From: Bacillus manliponensis
GTDB lineage: Bacteria; Bacillota; Bacilli; Bacillales; Bacillaceae_G
Direction: 5' to 3'
NCBI RefSeq assembly: GCF_000712595.1
Contig: NZ_JOTN01000008.1
Location: 1 to 64,000 of the forward strand
Length of the DNA stretch: 64,000 nt
Of the stretch, positions 11,157 to 23,539 are shown one piece after another (position 1 is the first letter of the stretch; every line of letters begins with the position of its first letter). A model generated the notes under the pieces. It worked only from the letters and a program-made list of their open reading frames with translations. It had not been told where the DNA came from and did no database searches. A program made the translations under genes and the position numbers.

Positions 11157-12692
11157 ATGAAAAAGCGTGCATTAGTTAGTGTTTCAAATAAAGAAGGCGT
11201 TGTAGAGTTTGTAAAAGAGTTACTTGAGCAAGGTGTGGAAGTTATTTCGACAGGTGGTACGAAAAAATTACTAGAAGAAAATGGCCTACAAGTGATCGGT
11301 ATTTCTGAAGTAACAGGATTTCCAGAAATTATGGATGGTCGTGTGAAAACATTACACCCAAATATTCATGGTGGCTTACTTGCTGTACGCGATAATGAAA
11401 CGCATATGGCACAGATGAACGAATTAAACATTCAGCCAATTGACTTTGTCGTTGTAAATTTATATCCATTTAAAGAAACAATTGCAAAGCCAGATGTAAC
11501 ATTTACAGATGCGATTGAAAACATCGATATTGGTGGCCCAACAATGATTCGCTCTGCAGCGAAAAACCATGAGTTTGTAACAGTTATCGTTGATCCAGCA
11601 GACTATTCTGTTGTATTAGAAGAGCTAAAAGCAAACGGGGAAACATCAAAAGAAACGAAACGTAAGCTAGCAGCAAAAGTATTCCGTCATACAGCAGCAT
11701 ACGATGCGTTAATCTCAAATTACTTAACGGAGCAAACGGGAGAAGAAAGCCCAGAATCGTTAACGGTAACTTTTGAGAAGAAACAAGATTTACGTTACGG
11801 CGAAAATCCACATCAAAAAGCGACGTTTTATAAAGCACCATTTGCCGCGGCTTCATCTGTTGCTTATGCAAAACAATTACACGGAAAAGAGCTATCTTAC
11901 AACAATATTAATGATGCAGATGCAGCGCTTAGCATCGTGAAGGAATTTACGGAGCCAGCGGTTGTAGCAGTTAAGCATATGAATCCATGTGGCGTTGGAG
12001 TTGGCACAGATATTCATGAAGCGTATACACGTGCTTATGAAGCAGATCCAGTGTCAATCTTTGGCGGTATTATCGCTGCAAATCGTGAAATTGATAAAGC
12101 GACAGCAGAAAAATTACATGAAGTGTTCTTAGAAATTGTTATCGCACCATCATTCTCAGCAGAAGCGCTAGAAGTATTGCAAAGTAAGAAAAACTTACGT
12201 CTATTGACAGTAGACATTGCAAAAGAAGATGTAGCAAGTAAGCAGTTAACATCTGTACAAGGTGGCTTACTTCTCCAAGAAGAAGATACGCTTTCTTTAA
12301 ATGAAGAATCAGTTACAATTCCAACGAAACGCGAGCCAACAGAACAAGAGTGGAACGACTTGAAATTGGCATGGAAAGTTGTAAAACATGTAAAATCAAA
12401 CGCAATTGTATTGGCGAAAGATAACATGACAATTGGAGTTGGTGCAGGGCAAATGAACCGCGTTGGCTCAGCAAAAATTGCGATTACACAAGCAGCTGAA
12501 AAAGCAAATGGAAGCGCGCTTGCATCCGATGCATTCTTCCCGATGCCAGATACGGTAGAAGAAGCGGCAAAAGCAGGTATTACAGCAATTATTCAACCAG
12601 GCGGATCCATCCGTGATGAAGATTCTATTAAAAAAGCAGATGAGTTTGGAATTGCGATGGTATTCACAGGGGTACGTCATTTCAAACACTAA
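11157..12692 (+). CDS. purH: Bifunctional AICAR transformylase/IMP cyclohydrolase PurH
   Basis: Encodes 511 residues. The N-terminal IMP cyclohydrolase ([24 protein letters not shown]) and C-terminal AICAR formyltransferase ([27 protein letters not shown]) domains are both complete. It performs the last two steps to IMP. GGGGGAAGAATCG precedes the ATG. A gap of 94 bp follows purN. Confidence 0.97.
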   Translation: MKKRALVSVSNKEGVVEFVKELLEQGVEVISTGGTKKLLEENGLQVIGISEVTGFPEIMDGRVKTLHPNIHGGLLAVRDNETHMAQMNELNIQPIDFVVVNLYPFKETIAKPDVTFTDAIENIDIGGPTMIRSAAKNHEFVTVIVDPADYSVVLEELKANGETSKETKRKLAAKVFRHTAAYDALISNYLTEQTGEESPESLTVTFEKKQDLRYGENPHQKATFYKAPFAAASSVAYAKQLHGKELSYNNINDADAALSIVKEFTEPAVVAVKHMNPCGVGVGTDIHEAYTRAYEADPVSIFGGIIAANREIDKATAEKLHEVFLEIVIAPSFSAEALEVLQSKKNLRLLTVDIAKEDVASKQLTSVQGGLLLQEEDTLSLNEESVTIPTKREPTEQEWNDLKLAWKVVKHVKSNAIVLAKDNMTIGVGAGQMNRVGSAKIAITQAAEKANGSALASDAFFPMPDTVEEAAKAGITAIIQPGGSIRDEDSIKKADEFGIAMVFTGVRHFKH

Positions 12693-12701
12693 TAGAGATT
12701 G

Positions 12702-12739
12702 TTCAAAAGAAAGGTAGCTGTCGCTATCTTTCTTTTGAA
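12702..12739 (+). terminator. Intercistronic hairpin between purH and purD
   Basis: A 12-bp perfect stem (TTCAAAAGAAAG / CTTTCTTTTGAA) with inner pairing is not followed by a run of T. It is the strongest of the internal pur hairpins by length. Confidence 0.45.
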
Positions 12740-12771
12740 TACTAACAAATAGAACGGAAAATGGAGGATGA

Positions 12772-14040
<1,269 letters not shown>

Positions 14041-14043
14041 AAA

Positions 14044-14086
14044 ATGTCCAAAAGTAGTGGGATTGCTACTTTTGGACATTTTTTTG
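14044..14086 (+). terminator. Terminator of the pur operon
   Basis: A 14-bp stem (ATGTCCAAAAGTAG / CTACTTTTGGACAT) is followed by eight T residues, directly after the purD stop. Confidence 0.93.
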
Positions 14087-14166
14087 TGAAAAACAGGTTT
14101 TTTGTCATTAAACTAGAATATGGAATTTGGAAACAATTACATTTTCGAATTAAGGAGAGACAAAAA

Positions 14167-15231
14167 ATGAACGTTCAAACAGAAATTTGTCGTATGCTTC
14201 ATATACAATATCCAATTATTCAAGCGGGGATGGCAGGAGGGCCGACTACGGTAGATTTAGTTGCTTCTGTTTCTGAGGCAGGTGCTTTAGGTACGCTAGG
14301 GGCGGCTTATATGAAACCGAATGATATTCGTAAAGCTGTGCGCGATATTCGAGCAAGAACGAGTAAGCCGTTTGCGGTAAATCTATTTTGCACGAACATG
14401 GACGATAATGTGGAAGGATTGCAAGAAGTAGAGCACATATTAAATAATATGCGAACAGCGCTAAAGATTGAGAAAAGTGAAGCGGAAGTAAAAACACCGC
14501 AGTTATTTGAGGAGCAATTTCAAGTTCTTTTAGATGAAGAAGTGCAAGTTATAAGTACAGCGTTTGGTGTACTGCCTGAAGTTGCGATGAAAAAAGCAAA
14601 AGAGAAAGGCATCACAGTTATGACGATGGTGACGACTGTAAATGAAGCGATACTAGCTGAAAGAAGTGGCGCAGATATTATTGTTGCACAAGGAAGTGAT
14701 GCAGGAGGACACCGTAGTACATTTGACATAAATGGATTTCCAAACGGTGCAAATATCGGGACGTTTTCATTAGTTCCACAAGTGGTAGATAGTGTAAGTG
14801 TACCAGTAATTGCAGCAGGTGGTGTTATGGATGGAAGAGGGCTTACGGCAGCACTTGCACTCGGAGCAAAAGGTGTACAGATGGGAACAGCTTTTTTACC
14901 GACAATTGAATCGGGCGCACATCCTGCTTATAAAGAAGCGCTTCTAAATAGTACAGAAGAAAGTACGGTCATCACAAAAAGTTTCTCAGGTCGCCCAGCA
15001 AGAGGTATTAAAAATACGTTTATAAAGGAATTTGAGAAATCAGGTATTCAGCCGTTAGCATTCCCAACACAAAATACAGTGACAGGTGACATTCGAAAAG
15101 AAGCAGCAAAGCAAAACAATCCAGAATATATGTCGCTTTGGGCGGGACAAGGCACGCGGTTATTACAAGGGAAAATAGGAGTGAAAGAAATCATCGAAAG
15201 AGTTATAGAGGAAGCGAAAGTCCTTGTATAA
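14167..15231 (+). CDS. Nitronate monooxygenase (2-nitropropane dioxygenase family)
   Basis: Encodes a 354-residue FMN-dependent TIM-barrel protein. QAGMAGGPTT near the N-terminus and AQGSDAGGH at about residue 180 are the flavin and substrate-site signatures. The family oxidises alkyl nitronates such as propionate-3-nitronate; some members act as enoyl-ACP reductase FabK, so the exact substrate is open. The ATG at 14167 follows AAGGAGAGAC; upstream in-frame codons run through the pur terminator. The gene is monocistronic with its own terminator. Confidence 0.85.
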   Translation: MNVQTEICRMLHIQYPIIQAGMAGGPTTVDLVASVSEAGALGTLGAAYMKPNDIRKAVRDIRARTSKPFAVNLFCTNMDDNVEGLQEVEHILNNMRTALKIEKSEAEVKTPQLFEEQFQVLLDEEVQVISTAFGVLPEVAMKKAKEKGITVMTMVTTVNEAILAERSGADIIVAQGSDAGGHRSTFDINGFPNGANIGTFSLVPQVVDSVSVPVIAAGGVMDGRGLTAALALGAKGVQMGTAFLPTIESGAHPAYKEALLNSTEESTVITKSFSGRPARGIKNTFIKEFEKSGIQPLAFPTQNTVTGDIRKEAAKQNNPEYMSLWAGQGTRLLQGKIGVKEIIERVIEEAKVLV

Positions 15232-15238
15232 AGAAAAA

Positions 15239-15276
15239 GAGAACGAGTCTAATGTTACTACTCGTTCTCTTTTTTT
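15239..15276 (+). terminator. Terminator of the nitronate monooxygenase gene
   Basis: A 10-bp stem (GAGAACGAGT / ACTCGTTCTC) is followed by seven T residues. It overlaps the 3' end of the convergent small gene at 15258-15419 and may serve both strands. Confidence 0.88.
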
Positions 15277-15419
15277 AGTTTTCCTTTTTGCTTTGCCATT
15301 TCACGAAGTAAATATTCGATATGGGCGTTTACACTTCTAAATTCATCGTTTGCCCATTTTTCTATCACTGCATGTAATTCTGGATCAATGCGGAGTGGAA
15401 AGCTTTTCTTTTTCGCCAT
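15258..15419 (-). CDS. Small Arc-like ribbon-helix-helix protein
   Basis: Encodes 53 residues beginning MAKKKSFPLRIDPELHAVIE. A basic N-terminus and an alternating beta strand (FPLRI) are followed by two helices (PELHAVIEKWA and SVNAHIEYLLREM), the Arc/MetJ ribbon-helix-helix pattern. Such proteins bind operator DNA as dimers, alone or as antitoxins. It lies 15 bp downstream of the SPFH gene on the same strand and is probably cotranscribed with it. No toxin gene is adjacent, so a regulator or accessory role is more likely than a toxin-antitoxin pair. Confidence 0.75.
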   Translation of the reverse strand: MAKKKSFPLRIDPELHAVIEKWANDEFRSVNAHIEYLLREMAKQKGKLKKENE

Positions 15420-15434
15420 GATTACCGACAACCT

Positions 15435-16280
15435 TTAATATAGACTTCCCGTATTGATGACTGGCTGAGCGCCTTTGTCTGACACAATAGCAACTAATAA
15501 GTTATTGACCATATTTGCTTTACGCTCGTCATCTAAATCCAGTATACCGTCTTCATCTAGTTGTTGCACAGATGCTTTTGCCATTTGGACAGCGCCTTCT
15601 ACAATTTCCTTTCGCGCTGCTAAAATAGCTTTTGCTTGTTGGCGCTGTAGCATTGCATGTGCGATTTCTGTTGCGTAAGCTAAGTGTGTTAAGCGTGTTT
15701 CAAGTACTTCCACTCCAGCGATTTCTAAGCGAACTTCTAACTCGCGTTTTAATTCTTCAGAGATTTCTTCAGCATTTCCACGCAGTGTAATGCAAGTATC
15801 ATCTTGGAAATTGTCATATGGGTATTTCGTTGCGACGTGGCGAATTGCCGTTTCGCTTTGAATTTCAACAAATCGATCATAGTTTTCAACACCGAAGATT
15901 GCTTTTGCGGAATCCACAACTTTATATACAATAACAGCTGCAATTTCAATTGGATTACCTTCTACATCGTTTACTTTTAACTTTTTACTATTAAAGTTTT
16001 CTACGCGAAGGGATACTGTTTGACGGAATGTTAAAGGAACTGTTAAATATAACCCGTTTTCACGGATTGTCCCTAAATATTTACCGAAAAATGTAACAAC
16101 TTTTGCTTGGTTCGGCTGAACAATGCCAATGCCAGTTGCCATCACCAAAGTGAGAATAAATAAAGGAATAGCAACTACAAATAACTTTTGTATAAGAAAG
16201 AATGCGCCAATTCCTGCTAGTGCTAAAACACCAAGTAAACCAAGAAAGCCATTCATATAAAATACTTGTTTTTCTTTCAT
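15435..16280 (-). CDS. SPFH/band 7 domain membrane protein
   Basis: Encodes 281 residues. Two hydrophobic segments (about residues 10-30 and 32-52) precede a band 7 domain whose start reads GIGIVQPNQAKVVTFFGKYLG. The C-terminal part is helical and rich in Ala, Glu and Gln, typical of stomatin-type oligomerisation. SPFH proteins scaffold membrane microdomains and are often linked to protease control. GGAGGAG lies just upstream of the ATG. It heads a two-gene minus-strand unit with the ribbon-helix-helix gene. Confidence 0.85.
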   Translation of the reverse strand: MKEKQVFYMNGFLGLLGVLALAGIGAFFLIQKLFVVAIPLFILTLVMATGIGIVQPNQAKVVTFFGKYLGTIRENGLYLTVPLTFRQTVSLRVENFNSKKLKVNDVEGNPIEIAAVIVYKVVDSAKAIFGVENYDRFVEIQSETAIRHVATKYPYDNFQDDTCITLRGNAEEISEELKRELEVRLEIAGVEVLETRLTHLAYATEIAHAMLQRQQAKAILAARKEIVEGAVQMAKASVQQLDEDGILDLDDERKANMVNNLLVAIVSDKGAQPVINTGSLY

Positions 16281-16388
16281 CTTATCTCCTCCTTTGATAT
16301 AAATATGATATCACTTTTATATCAAAAAAGACAATAGGTAAATAACCATCTTCATACATTTTTTCTCTGTAGATAAAAAGAAATCCAC

Positions 16389-16490
16389 ACTCATTTTCTA
16401 TTTTTTGTTTTAAAACGCAGTATGTGGCGAAAAAGGCGTGGCTGTTAAATTGGCTTGATGGTCTTTTCGAACTTAAATGGGTAGAGGACA
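16389..16490 (+). repeat. Short interspersed repeat, copy A
   Basis: Shares with copy B (16555-16660) the pattern ACTCATTTT, a T-run, GTTTTAAA, CG.AG.ATGTGGCGAAAAA and, further on, TCTTTTCGAAC or TCTCTTCGAAC. It lies in the 494-bp gap between the SPFH and DUF2892 genes, where I see no convincing gene. Confidence 0.55.
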
Positions 16491-16554
16491 AGTTGTTTTT
16501 ACGGTGTTATAGTAGGTCTTTAATTTTTTATAATTAAATCAGGATCAGATAGAC

Positions 16555-16660
16555 TCATTTTTTCCTTTTTGTTTTAAACGTAGCATGTGGCGAAAAAATG
16601 CCCTGACCGTTACTGCACAAGGCGTGATGCTCTCTTCGAACCGAAAAAGAAAAAGTTTTT
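16555..16660 (+). repeat. Short interspersed repeat, copy B
   Basis: The second direct copy in this gap, more complete than A in the part reading GTGGCGAAAAAATGCCCTGACCG. A third copy in inverted orientation is in the nupC leader (43765-43816). The family resembles the group-specific bcr repeats of B. cereus in size and setting, but I cannot assign a bcr number from memory. Confidence 0.6.
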
Positions 16661-16699
16661 TCTTTTTTAAAACAAGAACATAAGTTCTGTATTGTGGTA

Positions 16700-16742
16700 A
16701 AATAAAAGAAGACTTAACTACCCACTGCAGTAGCTAAGTCTC
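16700..16742 (-). terminator. Terminator of the DUF2892 gene
   Basis: On the minus strand GACTTAGCTAC pairs with GTAGTTAAGTC and is followed by a T-rich tract (TTCTTTTATTTT). Confidence 0.75.
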
Positions 16743-16774
16743 TTTTGAGAGCATCTTACATTGTGACAAATGAT

Positions 16775-17167
16775 TCAAAGCACGTCTGTCATGAGAGCTT
16801 TTTCAATCTCTGACTCGATAGCTTTATCAGAAGCGTCATAACTTCCTTTCGTGGTCGCCTCGTCGTGTTTGGAAGTTTGTTTCGCTTCGTCTGTATTAGA
16901 ATGTCCTTCTTTCATGAAATCCATGCTAGGCATTTTCATATCAGACATATTCATAAAATTCATGTATTTACTAATTTTAAATACTTCTACAATTGGGCAG
17001 AAGCGGATGATTCCTTCTGCGATTTTCATTGCACCAATCCATAGCATAATTTGTGACCAAGTACACCATGGTTTGCGGACAAGTTTAGCGGTGGAGCAGC
17101 CAAATAAAACAAACCCGATTGTAATTCGGATAAGGGCATTTACAGTACCGATGTTTTGTTTCATCAA
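16775..17167 (-). CDS. DUF2892 (YgaP-type) membrane protein
   Basis: Encodes about 130 residues. The N-terminal 65 residues hold two hydrophobic helices with the DUF2892 pattern (NIGTVNALIRITIGFVLF, then a conserved FCP near residue 57). The rest is a polar Lys/Asp/Ser-rich tail with several methionines. In YgaP this domain anchors a rhodanese, but here no rhodanese follows. Start choice is uncertain by one codon: TTG at 17167 is 9 nt from AGGAG and ATG at 17164 is 12 nt from it. Confidence 0.7.
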   Translation of the reverse strand: MMKQNIGTVNALIRITIGFVLFGCSTAKLVRKPWCTWSQIMLWIGAMKIAEGIIRFCPIVEVFKISKYMNFMNMSDMKMPSMDFMKEGHSNTDEAKQTSKHDEATTKGSYDASDKAIESEIEKALMTDVL

Positions 17168-17194
17168 AAGAACGCACTCCTTTTTTTTATTAAC

Positions 17195-17219
17195 TTGAAA
17201 ATAGAATGTTCTATTTCAA
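17195..17219. promoter_or_regulatory. Near-perfect inverted repeat upstream of the DUF2892 gene
   Basis: TTGAAAATAGAA and TTCTATTTCAA face each other across 2 nt with a single bulged base. It lies 28 bp upstream of the DUF2892 start, where a repressor would act. The regulator is unknown. Confidence 0.45.
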
Positions 17220-17366
17220 ACCTTATTGTTTCACTCCTATTTTTAACGTATACAATCCAACATTTGTCGATAAAAAAGATGTCGTTTGTAATGTGGGTTC
17301 GCACACTGTTTTTTGTTATAATGAAAGAATGCAAAAAAACGATCAGATAAAAGAAAGGGTGTTTTC

Positions 17367-18032
17367 ATGTACGATATTTCACAGTGGAAACATGTATTCA
17401 AGCTTGATCCAACGAAGGAATTAAGCGATGAGCATTTAGAAATGATTTGTGAATCAGGAACGGACGCCGTTATTGTTGGTGGAAGTGCTGATGTTGCAAT
17501 TGATGATGTATTACATATGCTAGTAAGCATTCGTAGATATATGGTCCCTTGTGTGTTAGAAGTTTCGACGGCTGAGACGATGACACCAGGGTTTGATTTT
17601 TACTATATCCCAAGCGTTTTAAATAGTAACAAAGCAGAGTATATTACAGGATTACAATACGATGTAATGAAAGAGTTTGGGGATATTATGAACTGGGATG
17701 AAATTTTCATGCAAGGCAGCTGTGTATTAACTCCAGATTCAAGTGTAGAGGAAAGCTGTAACTTATTGGAAGGTGATATCATTGCGTATGCTCGTATGGC
17801 GGACAGGCTCATGCAGTTTCCAATTTTCTCTTTAGAGGGAGCATCTGAAAACGCAGAACTTATTAAGAAGGTAAAAGAAGAATTACAACAAGCGATGCTA
17901 CATTGCACCGTTATAAATAAACAGCAAGCACAGGCAATCGCTGAATATGCTGACACAGTTGTTGTGAGTGATTTAGTGTATAACGATATAAAGGCAGCTT
18001 TACAAACAGTGAAAGCTGTGAAAGGAGCGTAG
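17367..18032 (+). CDS. pcrB: Heptaprenylglyceryl phosphate synthase PcrB
   Basis: Encodes a 221-residue TIM-barrel prenyltransferase. It joins heptaprenyl diphosphate to glycerol-1-phosphate, giving the archaeal-type ether lipid precursor known from Bacillus. The motifs HVFKLDPTKELSDEH, DAVIVGGSADV and FYYIPSVLNS are present. GAAAGGGTGTTTTC precedes the ATG and a TATAAT-like box lies about 45 bp further upstream. It abuts pcrA directly and heads the pcrB-pcrA-ligA-camS unit. Confidence 0.95.
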   Translation: MYDISQWKHVFKLDPTKELSDEHLEMICESGTDAVIVGGSADVAIDDVLHMLVSIRRYMVPCVLEVSTAETMTPGFDFYYIPSVLNSNKAEYITGLQYDVMKEFGDIMNWDEIFMQGSCVLTPDSSVEESCNLLEGDIIAYARMADRLMQFPIFSLEGASENAELIKKVKEELQQAMLHCTVINKQQAQAIAEYADTVVVSDLVYNDIKAALQTVKAVKGA

Positions 18033-20279
18033 GTGGCGAAAATCATGAATATTGCAGAGAAATTGTTAACAGGTTTAAACCCACAGCAACAAGCGGCGGT
18101 AAAGGCAACGGATGGTCCACTTTTACTGATGGCAGGTGCAGGGAGTGGTAAGACTCGTGTGTTAACACACCGCATTGCGTATCTGTTAGGTGAAAAGGGC
18201 GTAAATCCATGGAACATTTTAGCGATTACGTTTACAAATAAAGCTGCACGTGAAATGCGTGAGCGTATTGATAAGCTTGTTGGGCCAGAAGCAGAAGATA
18301 TTTGGATTTCAACATTCCATTCAATGTGTGTCCGTATTTTAAGGCGTGACATTGATCGCATTGGCATTAATCGTAACTTTACAATTTTAGATGCGAGTGA
18401 TCAATTAACAGTTGTGAAAAAGATTTTAAAAGAGCGCAATATTGATCCGAAGAAATTTGACCCTCGCGCCATTTTAGCTGGCATTAGTAACGCGAAAAAC
18501 GAACTATTATCTCCTGAAAAATACACGAAGGAAATTTCAATTGCAGATCCATATGAAAAGATGATTAGTGATGTCTATACGGAATATCAGAAACGTCTAT
18601 TGAAGAATAACTCGCTTGACTTTGATGACTTAATTATGACGACAATTCATCTATTTGAACGTGTGCCAGAAGTGCTTGAGTTTTACCAAAGAAAATTTCA
18701 ATACATTCATGTCGATGAGTATCAGGATACGAACAAAGCACAATACATTTTAGTTAATAAATTAGCAGCACGTTTTAAAAACCTTTGCGTTGTTGGTGAT
18801 TCGGATCAGTCCATTTATCGTTGGCGTGGGGCGGATATTACCAACATTCTGTCATTTGAAAAAGATTATGACAATGCACAAGTAATTTTGCTCGAGCAAA
18901 ATTATCGCTCAACAAAAAATATTTTACAGGCAGCAAATGCAGTTATTGAAAATAATCATAATCGTAGACCAAAGAAGCTATGGACGGATAATATGGCTGG
19001 AAATAAAATTTCATATTACCGCGCGGCAACCGAGAAGGATGAAGCGTATTTCATTGCCAAGAAGATTCGTGATGATGTTGCAAGCGGTGCTCGTAATTAT
19101 ACGGACTTTGCTGTGTTATATAGAACGAATGCACAATCACGTATGGTCGAGGAGATTTTCTTGAAATCTAACATTCCATACAAAATTGTTGGCGGCATTA
19201 AGTTCTACGACCGTAAAGAGATTAAAGATATTTTGGCGTACTTGCGTTTAATTGCAAATCCAGATGATGAAATTAGTTTCGCACGTATTATTAACGTACC
19301 AAAGCGCGGCGTCGGGGCGACATCCATTGATAAAATCATTAACTACGGTGTGCAAAATGGATTACCATTAACGGCTGTGTTAGATGAAATTGAACATGTT
19401 GGTGTGAGTGCTAAAATTGCAAAAACAGTAAAAGAATTTGCTGATCAACTTCACAACTGGGTTAATATGCAAGAGTACTTATCGGTAACGGAACTCGTAG
19501 AAGAGGTAATTGAAAAAACAGGTTACCGCGATATGCTGAAAAACGAGCGTTCTTTAGAAGCCGAAGGACGTTTAGAAAACTTAGACGAGTTTTTATCTGT
19601 TACACAAACGTTTGAATCGCAAAGTGAAGATAAGAGCCTTGTTGCATTTTTAACAGATTTAGCGTTAGTAGCAGACATTGACCGCGTGGATGAAGATCCA
19701 ACTGCTGGTGAAGAAGTCATTTTAATGACGATGCATTCAGCAAAAGGATTGGAGTTCCCAGTCGTATTTATTGCAGGGCTTGAAGAAGGAATCTTCCCAC
19801 ATACTCGTTCACTTATGGAAGAAGATGAGATGGAGGAAGAACGTCGTTTAGCCTACGTTGGGGTTACGCGAGCTGAAGAAGAGTTGTACTTAACAAATGC
19901 GCAAATGCGTACGATCTTTGGTAGAACGAGTATGAATGCAGAGTCTCGCTTTATTGCTGAGATTCCAGCAGATTTAGTAGAGATTCTTCATGAAACGGCA
20001 CCAAAGCGTGAAACATTTAGTAGAACAAATCGCACAGCAGCAAGGACAACTGTGACGACGCGTTCTCGTTCTTCTGTTGTACAGCCTACAATGAAGACAA
20101 CAGGCGGTGAACAAATCGGTTGGGCAGTTGGAGATAAAGCATCCCATCAAAAATGGGGAGTTGGAACGGTTGTTAGTGTGAAGGGTGAAGGCGATGCAAA
20201 AGAATTAGATATCGCATTCCCTAGCCCGGTTGGTATTAAACGCTTATTGGCAAAATTTGCGCCAGTAACGAAAGTGTAA
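18033..20279 (+). CDS. pcrA: ATP-dependent DNA helicase PcrA (UvrD/Rep family)
   Basis: Encodes 748 residues of a superfamily 1A 3'-5' helicase used in repair, plasmid replication and RecA displacement. Walker A (AGAGSGKTR), DEYQDTN, the [13 protein letters not shown] motif and VTRAEEELY are visible, with the C-terminal tudor-like segment ([14 protein letters not shown]). I keep the GTG at 18033 because GGAG is 5 nt upstream; the alternative ATG at 18045 would shorten it by four residues. Confidence 0.96.
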   Translation: MAKIMNIAEKLLTGLNPQQQAAVKATDGPLLLMAGAGSGKTRVLTHRIAYLLGEKGVNPWNILAITFTNKAAREMRERIDKLVGPEAEDIWISTFHSMCVRILRRDIDRIGINRNFTILDASDQLTVVKKILKERNIDPKKFDPRAILAGISNAKNELLSPEKYTKEISIADPYEKMISDVYTEYQKRLLKNNSLDFDDLIMTTIHLFERVPEVLEFYQRKFQYIHVDEYQDTNKAQYILVNKLAARFKNLCVVGDSDQSIYRWRGADITNILSFEKDYDNAQVILLEQNYRSTKNILQAANAVIENNHNRRPKKLWTDNMAGNKISYYRAATEKDEAYFIAKKIRDDVASGARNYTDFAVLYRTNAQSRMVEEIFLKSNIPYKIVGGIKFYDRKEIKDILAYLRLIANPDDEISFARIINVPKRGVGATSIDKIINYGVQNGLPLTAVLDEIEHVGVSAKIAKTVKEFADQLHNWVNMQEYLSVTELVEEVIEKTGYRDMLKNERSLEAEGRLENLDEFLSVTQTFESQSEDKSLVAFLTDLALVADIDRVDEDPTAGEEVILMTMHSAKGLEFPVVFIAGLEEGIFPHTRSLMEEDEMEEERRLAYVGVTRAEEELYLTNAQMRTIFGRTSMNAESRFIAEIPADLVEILHETAPKRETFSRTNRTAARTTVTTRSRSSVVQPTMKTTGGEQIGWAVGDKASHQKWGVGTVVSVKGEGDAKELDIAFPSPVGIKRLLAKFAPVTKV

Positions 20280-22304
<2,025 letters not shown>

Positions 22305-22320
22305 GAGGTGCAAATTTACG

Positions 22321-23502
22321 ATGAAAAAAATAGCACTAATTGTGTTAAGCCTTGGGCTGTTTATTAGTGGATGTAGTATAGGCAGCGACGAAGAAAAGGA
22401 TAACAAGAAATCAAATGGACAAACAGTACTTTCAACGTACTCGATTTCAGAGAACCATTATAAAACGGGAACCTCGTTTGAGGCCGGAGCAGCACGTGGA
22501 TTAGTTAATAGATTAAATACTCGCTTAGATATTGATGAGTTTGAGACGGGGCTTATGCGTATTGCAACTGAATCTTTTAGCACAGAGGATTATTATTTTC
22601 AAAGTGGTTCATTTTTAGACAAAGATACAATTAACATGCTTGTAAAAAGAAAACGTGTTGAAGAAGAGGTATCTGAAGAGAAAGGCGACAAGAAAAAAGA
22701 TAAAACTAAGCCGCCAAATATTGGACTGAATCCACCTTTACCAGAGGGTCCTCCAGAAACGCTAGAGAAGCGCAATGCAAAAGCGCCACTATATTTAGCA
22801 AATATTTTAGAACACAATTATTACGTAGCAAAGGACAATAATGAAAAGGAGCTTGGCGGCGTTGTAATTGGACTTGCCATGAATTCTGTTCATTATTATG
22901 AAGAGCAGCATGGTTATCCGCGTGAAGTGCAAATTTCTGATGAAGTATTGTTAAAACAAGGTAAGGAAATGGCACAAAAAATCTTACCGATTTTACAAGA
23001 GAAAGATCCGCAATTACGTGATGTTCCAATTGTGTTTGCGATTTATCGTCAAGAAGGAAAAGGTTCACTTGTACCAGGCTCGTTTTTAGCTTATACACAA
23101 GTAGATAAAGGTGATGGCCAAGTAGAAGATTGGAAGCACATAGACGAAGAATATTATTTATTCCCTTCAGCAGAAGCAGACGAAGCATACCGTGAGGATG
23201 CAACAATTGTAAAAAACTTTAATGCAAAATTAGCGGATTATTTTAAAGATGATTACACTGCAGTAATTGGTAAAGGCTTTTATCAAGATGGACAGTTGAA
23301 AGAAATGAAGCTGGAGATTCCTGTGAAATTTAGTGGGAAGTCTGATATTATTGCTTTCACACAATTTGTAGGTGGGAATGTGATGCACTATTTCCCTAAC
23401 TATGTGAAAGTACAAGTAACGATTAAATCCATCAATCGTCCAGAAGCGATTATTATTCGTGATGTGAAACAAGATGAACCATTGATGAAAATTTTAAATT
23501 AA
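22321..23502 (+). CDS. camS: CamS family lipoprotein, copy 1
   Basis: Encodes 393 residues with a lipoprotein signal peptide, lipobox FISGC with Cys at residue 18. The mature part is the CamS domain, containing EHNYYVAKDN, GGVVIGLAMNS and VPGSFLAYT. In staphylococci and enterococci CamS-type lipoprotein signal peptides are processed into sex pheromones; here that role is only possible. Compared with copy 2 it has an insertion rich in Lys and Pro (about residues 115-150). Cotranscription with ligA is likely (16-bp gap). Confidence 0.88.
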   Translation: MKKIALIVLSLGLFISGCSIGSDEEKDNKKSNGQTVLSTYSISENHYKTGTSFEAGAARGLVNRLNTRLDIDEFETGLMRIATESFSTEDYYFQSGSFLDKDTINMLVKRKRVEEEVSEEKGDKKKDKTKPPNIGLNPPLPEGPPETLEKRNAKAPLYLANILEHNYYVAKDNNEKELGGVVIGLAMNSVHYYEEQHGYPREVQISDEVLLKQGKEMAQKILPILQEKDPQLRDVPIVFAIYRQEGKGSLVPGSFLAYTQVDKGDGQVEDWKHIDEEYYLFPSAEADEAYREDATIVKNFNAKLADYFKDDYTAVIGKGFYQDGQLKEMKLEIPVKFSGKSDIIAFTQFVGGNVMHYFPNYVKVQVTIKSINRPEAIIIRDVKQDEPLMKILN

Positions 23503-23539
23503 AACGAAAGCTGTTCCTTATTTTTAAAGGTGGTTAATA

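Noticed and set aside
12035-12427. Long antisense frame within purH (and similar ones in purL, purD, pcrA, ligA and camS)
   Set aside because: These are shadow frames of strongly coding genes, without ribosome binding sites.
15258-16280. Toxin-antitoxin pair
   Set aside because: The ribbon-helix-helix protein is followed by no toxin-sized gene, and its partner is an SPFH membrane protein.
16282-16491. Open minus-strand frame of 69 codons upstream of the SPFH gene
   Set aside because: It covers the SPFH promoter and ribosome binding site and part of a repeat copy; no protein-like pattern.
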